5,781 bases of DNA, taken from contig JBGTLW010000335.1 in NCBI GenBank assembly GCA_041743835.1, forward strand, positions 1 to 5,781, in the 5' to 3' direction. The stretch is from JBGTLW01 sp041743835 (GTDB taxonomy: Bacteria; Planctomycetota; Phycisphaerae; Phycisphaerales; Phycisphaeraceae). Under the pieces are notes generated by a model that did not search any database, was not told the origin of the DNA, and worked only from the letters and a program-made list of their open reading frames with translations. A program made the position numbers and the translations under genes. Shown in pieces: positions 1 through 4,679 of this stretch (its first letter is position 1; each line of letters starts with the position of its first letter).

Positions 1-1
1 C

Positions 2-751
2 ACCGCGCAGCTCGGCGAGGGCTGCCACGTCGGGCCGTTCGTCCACCTCGGGCCCGGGGTGCGGGTGGGCGACCGCACGGTGCTGATGAGTCACATCGCG
101 GTGGGCAGCGACGCCCGCATCGGCAGCGACGTGATGATCCACCCCAATGTCACCGTGTATCACGGCTGTGTGCTGGGCGACCGTGTGACGCTGCACGCCG
201 GCTGCTCCATCGGGCACGACGGCTACGGCTACGCGACCCACCCGCCCGAGGGAGCCGCGCCCAACACCCCGCCCATCCACCAGAAGATCCCGCAGGTCGG
301 CATCGCCATCATCGAGGACGACTGCGAACTGGGTGCCAACTGCTCGGTCGATCGCGCAACCCTTGGCGCCACCGTGGTGGGCAAGGGCTCCAAGTTTTCC
401 AACAACGTGGTCATCGGCCACGGCTGCGCGGTGGGGCGGCACAACCTGTTGGTCGCGCAGGTCGGGCTCGCCGGCTCGGTCACCACGGGTAATTATGTCG
501 CGCTCGGTGGGCAGGTCGGCGTGGCGGGTCACCTCACGCTGGGAGATCGTGTCCAGGTCGCCGCGACCTCGGGTGTGATGGACAACATCCCGGCTGGTGA
601 GACGTGGGGCGGAGCACCGGCCGTGCCCTTGAAGCAGGCCTTTCGTAACTTCTCTTACACCAACAAGCTCCCCGAACTCACGACGCGTGTGAAACACCTC
701 GAACGCAAACTCGCAAAGCTAGAGGCAAAACTCAGCGACAGCGGGGCGTAA
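2..751 (+). CDS. lpxD: UDP-3-O-acylglucosamine N-acyltransferase LpxD, 5'-truncated by window edge
   Basis: LpxD adds the second (N-linked) 3-hydroxyacyl chain from acyl-ACP to UDP-3-O-acylglucosamine, an early cytoplasmic step of lipid A synthesis. The frame is open from base 2, so the GTG at 59 is an internal valine and the true start lies outside the window; 249 codons are visible. The protein is a left-handed beta-helix of hexapeptide repeats (IGSDV, LGDRV, VGKGS, LGDRV types). The HDGYGY motif lies near 205-222. A histidine in VVIGHG (codon 419-421) and one in VAGH (codon 530-532) are 37 residues apart, the same spacing as catalytic His239 and His276 of E. coli LpxD. The C-terminus (KLPELTTRVKHLERKLAKLE) is a charged helix, as is usual in LpxD trimers. 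The missing part should hold the N-terminal uridine-binding domain. It ends in TAA, 10 bp from the oppositely oriented lipoprotein gene. Family assignment is firm; LpxA lacks this arrangement. Confidence 0.95.
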   Translation, partial: TAQLGEGCHVGPFVHLGPGVRVGDRTVLMSHIAVGSDARIGSDVMIHPNVTVYHGCVLGDRVTLHAGCSIGHDGYGYATHPPEGAAPNTPPIHQKIPQVGIAIIEDDCELGANCSVDRATLGATVVGKGSKFSNNVVIGHGCAVGRHNLLVAQVGLAGSVTTGNYVALGGQVGVAGHLTLGDRVQVAATSGVMDNIPAGETWGGAPAVPLKQAFRNFSYTNKLPELTTRVKHLERKLAKLEAKLSDSGA

Positions 752-761
752 GCCCGGGCGG

Positions 762-1055
762 TTACTCGTGGCGGAGCAGGTCGGTCAGCTCCGCGAGCGA
801 GGCGGTGGTGAGCGAGACCGCTGGGCTCAGATCGTCCAGGGACATGAGGGGATCGTCAGCGTTCGCGCGTGTTGTGGCGGAGAGCGTTTGCTCTGGCCAG
901 AGGCTCGCGGCACTGAGGTGGGGCTGGTCCGCGTGGATGCTGAATGTGGGGGCGACGGTGGGGCGGGGTTCGCGGCTTACCGAGCAGCCGGTCGCGAACA
1001 GCAGACCGGCCAGGCCGAGCACGGTGAACACGGTGGGGTGTATGCGTTGAGTCAT
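762..1055 (-). CDS. small predicted lipoprotein of unknown function
   Basis: A 97-residue protein that I do not recognise. The start chosen is the ATG at 1055, giving a short basic n-region (MTQRIH), a hydrophobic stretch (about residues 7-22) and the lipobox-like ATGC with Cys24, so signal peptidase II cleavage and lipidation are likely. The -3 residue is Ala rather than the usual Leu, so the lipobox is not perfect. Ser at +2 would favour outer-membrane retention under the proteobacterial rule. An in-frame ATG at 1082 would add nine residues before the signal and fits less well. A GGAAA stretch about 5 bases upstream of the start is a weak ribosome-binding site. The mature part is Ser/Thr/Ala/Leu rich with an acidic patch (DDPLMSLDDLS) and no visible domain. 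It converges with lpxD and diverges from the MBL hydrolase gene, so it is probably transcribed alone. Confidence 0.7.
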   Translation of the reverse strand: MTQRIHPTVFTVLGLAGLLFATGCSVSREPRPTVAPTFSIHADQPHLSAASLWPEQTLSATTRANADDPLMSLDDLSPAVSLTTASLAELTDLLRHE

Positions 1056-1114
1056 CGGGTTTCCACGCTGGGCCGCGGCCATCGCCCTGAGGCGTGACCA
1101 TTGTCGCTTACCCC

Positions 1115-1129
1115 CCGATTATCCATCGG
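1115..1129 (-). promoter_or_regulatory. small palindrome overlapping a -10-like GATAAT box upstream of the lipoprotein gene
   Basis: Arms CCGAT and ATCGG (5 bp each) flank the 5-base spacer TATCC. On the minus strand the segment 1123-1118 reads GATAAT, matching five of six bases of the sigma-70 -10 consensus, about 63 bases before the lipoprotein start. No good -35 box lies at the expected distance. The overlap of a -10-like box with a palindrome is what an operator can look like, but a 5-bp arm is short enough to arise by chance. Confidence 0.25.
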
Positions 1130-1239
1130 CTCAATGCGACGATCCCACGAGGACAGCCGCGAGCCAGTCCGTTATCGGGTCCCACCGCCGCATCCATGCC
1201 GCGTGCCCCCGAGCGCTTGCCTCAAGATTTCGTGTGTAC

Positions 1240-1283
1240 GGGAGCCGTTTGGCCGGTATTATCACCCTGATCCGGCGGCTCCC
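1240..1283. repeat. long imperfect inverted repeat (hairpin) in the divergent intergenic region
   Basis: The left arm GGGAGCCG (1240-1247) pairs perfectly with CGGCTCCC (1276-1283). An inner CCGG (1253-1256) pairs with CCGG (1272-1275), leaving a 5-base bulge (TTTGG) on the left and a 15-base AT-rich loop. That makes 12 base pairs in all, mostly G-C. It sits 66 bp before the MBL gene start and about 185 bp before the lipoprotein start. It lies downstream of no gene and has no T-run, so a terminator is unlikely. An operator or a 5'-leader RNA structure for the MBL gene is possible. Confidence 0.45.
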
Positions 1284-1349
1284 AGTCGCTTGTGGAATTA
1301 GGCATTATAGGCAAGGCGGGGGCGACCGATAAGCGCAATATCTGCTGAA

Positions 1350-2330
1350 ATGAAGAATAACCTCTCGACACAATTGGCACTGTTTGACACCCACCGGCCG
1401 GCCCCGGTGGCGATGGCGGTCCGACGGACGACGGGGGGCAGCGGGAAGCTGTTCGGTAAATCCAGCGTGGATAGCGTCTTAGAGGTGTGCGTGCTGGGGT
1501 CGGGGTCGGGGGGCAACGCCACCGTCGCCCGGTTCGGTGGCCGGGCCTTGTTGCTGGATGCGGGCTTCGGCCCACGCACTATCGCCCACCGCCTGGCGCA
1601 GGCGGGCATGACCCTGGCCGACCTGGACGCCATCTGCCTCACGCACCTGGACACCGACCACTTCCGCCCGAGTTGGGTGCCGGTGATCCGCGACCTGGGC
1701 CTGACGCTGCACCTCCACCGCTGGCACCTGGACGACCTCTGCCGGGTCCGCGAGGGGCAGACGCTGATCGATGCGGGGCGTGTGAGCGTGTTTGAGGACG
1801 CCGGCTTTGAGCCGTTTGCCGACCATGCCGTCAGCGCGTCGGTCGTCCGCCTCCAGCACGACCGGCAGGGGACCATCGGCTACCGCTTCGACTACGAGGC
1901 CGGTGCCCGCGGGAGCCTCGGCTACGCGACCGACCTGGGCCACGCGCCCGCCGCCCTGATCGAGCGGTTCGTCGGCGTCGATATCCTCTGCCTCGAATCC
2001 AACTACGACGAGCACATGACCACCCACAGCTCACGCCCGAGTTGGGTCAACCGGCGCAACATGTCGGACTCCGGCCACCTGTCCAACGACCAGGCCTTCG
2101 CCGCGATCCGCGAGATCGACGCCCGCTCGCCCTCCGGCTCGCCCCAGCACGTCGTGCTCCTCCACCGCTCCAGCCAGTGCAACCACCCGACCAAAGTCAG
2201 GCGCGTGTTCGAGCAACACGAGCCGTTGTCCCGCCGCGTCACCCTCACCGAACAACGCACCCGCACCCGCTGGCTCACCGCGTCGCCGCGACCGGCTGCG
2301 CAGCGCCACCAAACATCATTTGCAAGATGA
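1350..2330 (+). CDS. MBL-fold metallo-hydrolase, YycJ/WalJ-like
   Basis: A 326-residue metallo-beta-lactamase-fold protein, probably a cytoplasmic metal-dependent phosphodiesterase or nuclease-like hydrolase. The fold starts near residue 44: strand plus glycine motif LGSGSGGNATV (49-59), LLLDAGF (67-73), metal motif THLDTDH (98-104), H170 in LQHD, D195 in YATDLG, LESNYD (215-220), GHLSN (242-246) and LHRSSQCNHP (271-280). The order and the GHLSN motif match the YycJ/WalJ branch. The metal motif is HxDxDH rather than HxHxDH, so the second His ligand is Asp. Residues 1-43 are an extension with no recognised domain; its first bases (ATGAAGAATAACC) are AT-rich, which supports the ATG at 1350, although no strong ribosome-binding site precedes it. 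A start nearer 1467 (GTG) is possible. The C-terminal tail after about residue 300 is Arg-rich and reads into the 3' end of the convergent eboF, with 56 bp shared. The fold is sure; the substrate is unknown. Confidence 0.88.
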   Translation: MKNNLSTQLALFDTHRPAPVAMAVRRTTGGSGKLFGKSSVDSVLEVCVLGSGSGGNATVARFGGRALLLDAGFGPRTIAHRLAQAGMTLADLDAICLTHLDTDHFRPSWVPVIRDLGLTLHLHRWHLDDLCRVREGQTLIDAGRVSVFEDAGFEPFADHAVSASVVRLQHDRQGTIGYRFDYEAGARGSLGYATDLGHAPAALIERFVGVDILCLESNYDEHMTTHSSRPSWVNRRNMSDSGHLSNDQAFAAIREIDARSPSGSPQHVVLLHRSSQCNHPTKVRRVFEQHEPLSRRVTLTEQRTRTRWLTASPRPAAQRHQTSFAR

Positions 2331-3729
2331 CATCCCGCACCGCCGTACACGGCTGTTCATCACCCGTCCCGTCCGCGCCGATCAGCACCGGCATCAACTC
2401 ATCCGGCACATCCACCCGGCCGTGCGTCCCTTTCACCAGCGACGCATCCAGCGGGATCACATCCATCACCTGCCGGAATCCCAGCTTCTTCCTGAGCAGC
2501 TTCCACACCAACGCGGGCTTGGATGCACCCATGAAAAGCTCGCGCGGGTCGTAGCCAGGCTTGCGGTGGATGTCCACCGTCCGCGCGAAGTCCGGCGAAC
2601 GCTCCGGGCGATCGGCGGGCCAATAGTCATAACAAAACCAGTGCCCCGGCCGAGCCACCACCACCCAACGCCCCGCGCGCGGATGATCAATCCGCTCAAC
2701 CCGCGCCACCCCCGCAATCCCTTCCAACAACCCCTTAACCCCCATAGCCTCACCCATCATCCCCTCAACGCCCATGGCCTCCCGGCCATGGGGCTCCGCA
2801 TCTCCCCCTCCCATCCCCCCCTCACCCACATACACATGCGCCACCTGATGATCCGCCACCGCAAACGCACGGCTCGCCCCCGCATCCAACAACTCCCGCC
2901 CGCCCTCATCACGCACAGCCAGCAACCCAGCCTCGCGCAGATGACGATTGATACTGATCGCTGCACCGGCCGCGCCCCGGGAAGTTGAAGGGGCCGTCGC
3001 TTCGATGCCATACTCGCTGACCACCAGCACACGCGTGTCCCGCCCCCGGAAAAAGTCGATCAGCCCACCCGCCACAGCGTCGATGGCCGCGACTTCACGC
3101 GGGATGTCGGGGTGCTGTGGCCCGAGCTTCTGCAGGCAGTAATCCAGGTGCGGCAGATACACCAGCGTCAGCGTCGGGTCGTGACGCTCCACAGTGAGCC
3201 GCGTCGCGTCCGCGATCCACTGCGAGCTGCGGATATCACTCAACGGCCCCCAGAAGTGAAACAACGGGAACGGGCCAAGCTCACGCTGCAGCGCGTCGCG
3301 CAGCTCGGCTGGGTGTGTGTAACAGTCGGGCACCTTCCGCCCATCAGCCCGGTACTGCGGCCGAGGCGTCACCGAATAGTCCACGCTCGAATACATGTTG
3401 AACCACCAGAACAGATTGGCGCACGTCACCGACGGGTCGCGCTTGCGTGCGGTTTCCCACACCTTCTCGCCCATCACCAGCTTGTTCGACTGCTTCCAGA
3501 ACTGCACCTCCTGCTGCTCGTGATTGAACCACCCGTTGCCCACGATCCCGTGACCGCCCGGCCCACCGACCGGCAACCCGGTGAGCATCGACGCCTGCAC
3601 GCTGCACGTCACCGCGGGCAACACCGGCCGTAGCCGAGTCACGCTCCCCAAAGCAGCAATCCGCGGCGCATGCGGCAGCAGCGACCCGCTCAAGCCCACC
3701 ACGTTGATGACCGCCACCTTCCTGGCCAT
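2275..3729 (-). CDS. eboF: EboF-like alkaline phosphatase / nucleotide pyrophosphatase family protein
   Basis: A 484-residue member of the alkaline phosphatase superfamily (type I phosphodiesterase/nucleotide pyrophosphatase branch), the usual last partner of ebo clusters. Visible features: N-terminal strand RKVAVINVVGL (3-13); likely nucleophile Thr41 in AVTCSVQASMLTG; Asn66 in GHGIVGNGWF; HLDYC with D196 and H206; SEYG (238-241) where the superfamily usually has SDHG; and DIHRKPGYDP with H389. No signal peptide is seen, so it is probably cytoplasmic. Residues about 303-345 are a low-complexity, Gly/Met-rich insertion holding two 10-residue repeats. The ATG at 3729 puts the conserved strand at the N-terminus. 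The GTG at 3738 is in frame three codons earlier and would overlap the eboC stop as GTGA, the same arrangement as at eboE/eboC, so either start is plausible. The 3' end overlaps the convergent MBL gene. The family is firm; the name eboF rests on the neighbours and recalled family sequence. Confidence 0.85.
   Translation of the reverse strand: MARKVAVINVVGLSGSLLPHAPRIAALGSVTRLRPVLPAVTCSVQASMLTGLPVGGPGGHGIVGNGWFNHEQQEVQFWKQSNKLVMGEKVWETARKRDPSVTCANLFWWFNMYSSVDYSVTPRPQYRADGRKVPDCYTHPAELRDALQRELGPFPLFHFWGPLSDIRSSQWIADATRLTVERHDPTLTLVYLPHLDYCLQKLGPQHPDIPREVAAIDAVAGGLIDFFRGRDTRVLVVSEYGIEATAPSTSRGAAGAAISINRHLREAGLLAVRDEGGRELLDAGASRAFAVADHQVAHVYVGEGGMGGGDAEPHGREAMGVEGMMGEAMGVKGLLEGIAGVARVERIDHPRAGRWVVVARPGHWFCYDYWPADRPERSPDFARTVDIHRKPGYDPRELFMGASKPALVWKLLRKKLGFRQVMDVIPLDASLVKGTHGRVDVPDELMPVLIGADGTGDEQPCTAVRDVILQMMFGGAAQPVAATR
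2722..2781 (-). repeat. two-copy 30-bp tandem repeat inside eboF (10-residue protein repeat)
   Basis: Read on the coding strand, the copies at 2781-2752 and 2751-2722 encode EAMGVEGMMG and EAMGVKGLLE (EboF residues 317-336). The DNA copies match at 23 of 30 positions by my count, 18 of 21 in the better-preserved part (2731-2751 against 2761-2781). It lies in a region that looks expanded relative to the family, probably in a surface loop. Confidence 0.7.
2771..2792. repeat. perfect 9-bp stem, 4-base loop hairpin inside eboF
   Basis: Arms CCCATGGCC (2771-2779) and GGCCATGGG (2784-2792) are exact reverse complements around the loop TCCC. It falls within the Gly/Met-rich insertion of EboF and partly overlaps the 30-bp tandem repeat. 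No T-run follows on either strand, so it is not an obvious terminator. Confidence 0.7.
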
Positions 3730-3734
3730 AACAC

Positions 3735-4679
3735 TCACGTCCCCATGATCCGCCGATGCCCAAGCACCGTGAGCACAAAACAGCCCGCGGCGAACGTCGC
3801 CACGCTCGGCCGACCCAGCAACACGATAAACCACATGTCGATCAGACACATCCCCGAGAGCCACGTCATCACCGCGCGCTGCGTCCGGGGCGGGTTGGAC
3901 ATCACCATCGCCGCCGCGCCCGCCAGCCAAAGCGTCACCATCAGCGCCGCCAGCATCGCCGGGAACCGCGCCGCGGTGATCTGCGTCAGGAACAGGGCGG
4001 GCGACAAAGCGATCGGCACCATCACAAAGCCCAGGAACCGCCGCGCATCCTGCGACGCGCGGTGCTCGATCCGAGCGATGACCGTGATCGCCACGGTGTA
4101 GCAAAACAGCGCCCCCGCGATCGGCAAGACCACCATCCACCACGCACGCCCCGTCACGCCAAACACCGAACCAGCCGTGACCACCAGCAACGCCCTGCAC
4201 AACCCCATGAACAACACCGCAAACGCCGACCGCCTGTGCAGCAGGTTGTACGCCACGATGCACACCGCCAGGAGCGACGCAAGCGTCAGCAACCGCCCCC
4301 GGTTGTCCGAAGCAAAAGGCAATAACGCCGCGAAACCCGCCGCAAACAGCACCGCCACGATCACAAGCGCAACCCAGCGATTGAAGCGCCCCGAGGGGAT
4401 CGGCCGATGCGGCCGATGCACCGCATCGCTCCGCGCGTCCGCCACATCATTGAGAACCATCCCCGCGGTGTAGAAGCAGCTCCCCCACACGCACAACAGC
4501 CCGAAACCCAGCAAAAACGCAGGGTCCAGCAGCAGGTCCAGGTCCGTCACCGGCCGGGACTCCGGCTCAGCCAACCGCTTGGCGACATAACCCGCGCACA
4601 AACCAACCAGCACGTTCGACCACACCGTCGGCAGGTTCGACACCCGCGCCAGCTCCGCAAACACACGCAGTTGACTCAC
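3735..4679 (-). CDS. eboC: UbiA-like membrane prenyltransferase EboC
   Basis: A 314-residue integral membrane protein of the UbiA superfamily. It opens with an amphipathic segment typical of UbiA proteins (LRVFAELARVSNLPTVWSN), and hydrophobic segments follow at roughly 21-34, 54-76, 102-121, 128-145, 152-175, 180-202, 214-233, 240-260, 270-289 and 292-307. The first Asp-rich motif is clear: N77-D78, D81 and D85 in NDVADARSD, followed by HRPHRPIPSGR, which binds Mg-diphosphate in this superfamily. The second Asp-rich motif of classical UbiA enzymes is not seen; the matching place reads ARIEHRASQD. The start is the GTG at 4679, overlapping the eboE stop as GTGA; a G9 run lies 6 bases upstream and may act as the ribosome-binding site. 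The same frame stays open upstream into eboE as far as 4931, but that extension lacks protein character. EboC is thought to supply or modify a lipid-linked step in ebo-dependent metabolite transport; the true substrate is unknown. Confidence 0.9.
   Translation of the reverse strand: MSQLRVFAELARVSNLPTVWSNVLVGLCAGYVAKRLAEPESRPVTDLDLLLDPAFLLGFGLLCVWGSCFYTAGMVLNDVADARSDAVHRPHRPIPSGRFNRWVALVIVAVLFAAGFAALLPFASDNRGRLLTLASLLAVCIVAYNLLHRRSAFAVLFMGLCRALLVVTAGSVFGVTGRAWWMVVLPIAGALFCYTVAITVIARIEHRASQDARRFLGFVMVPIALSPALFLTQITAARFPAMLAALMVTLWLAGAAAMVMSNPPRTQRAVMTWLSGMCLIDMWFIVLLGRPSVATFAAGCFVLTVLGHRRIMGT

Larger units (their letters stand above)
1056..1349. other. divergent intergenic region
   Basis: This 294-bp stretch separates the start of the lipoprotein gene from the start of the MBL hydrolase gene, so it should hold promoters for both. 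Open frames across it have no recognisable protein character. It is less GC-rich than its flanks in patches, notably around 1115-1135, 1225-1265 and 1290-1350. It contains two inverted repeats (1115-1129 and 1240-1283, listed separately). No convincing paired -35/-10 promoter was found for the MBL gene; the AT-rich patch 1295-1311 is the most likely place. Confidence 0.6.

Noticed and set aside
752..759. GCCCGGGC palindrome between lpxD and the lipoprotein gene as a shared terminator
   Set aside because: There is no loop, only 8 bp and no T-run on either side; a hairpin cannot form in a useful way.
768..1097. + strand open frame opposite the small lipoprotein
   Set aside because: Low-complexity Gly/Arg/Glu-rich translation with no motif, whereas the minus strand gives a signal peptide and lipobox.
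1298..2034. Minus-strand open frames across the MBL gene
   Set aside because: They overlap a gene with an intact metal-site motif series and their translations look like antisense sequence.
3739..4263. N-terminal extension of the eboF frame up to an ATG at 4263
   Set aside because: It lies wholly within eboC in another frame and has no protein character; the conserved EboF N-terminus begins at the ATG at 3729.
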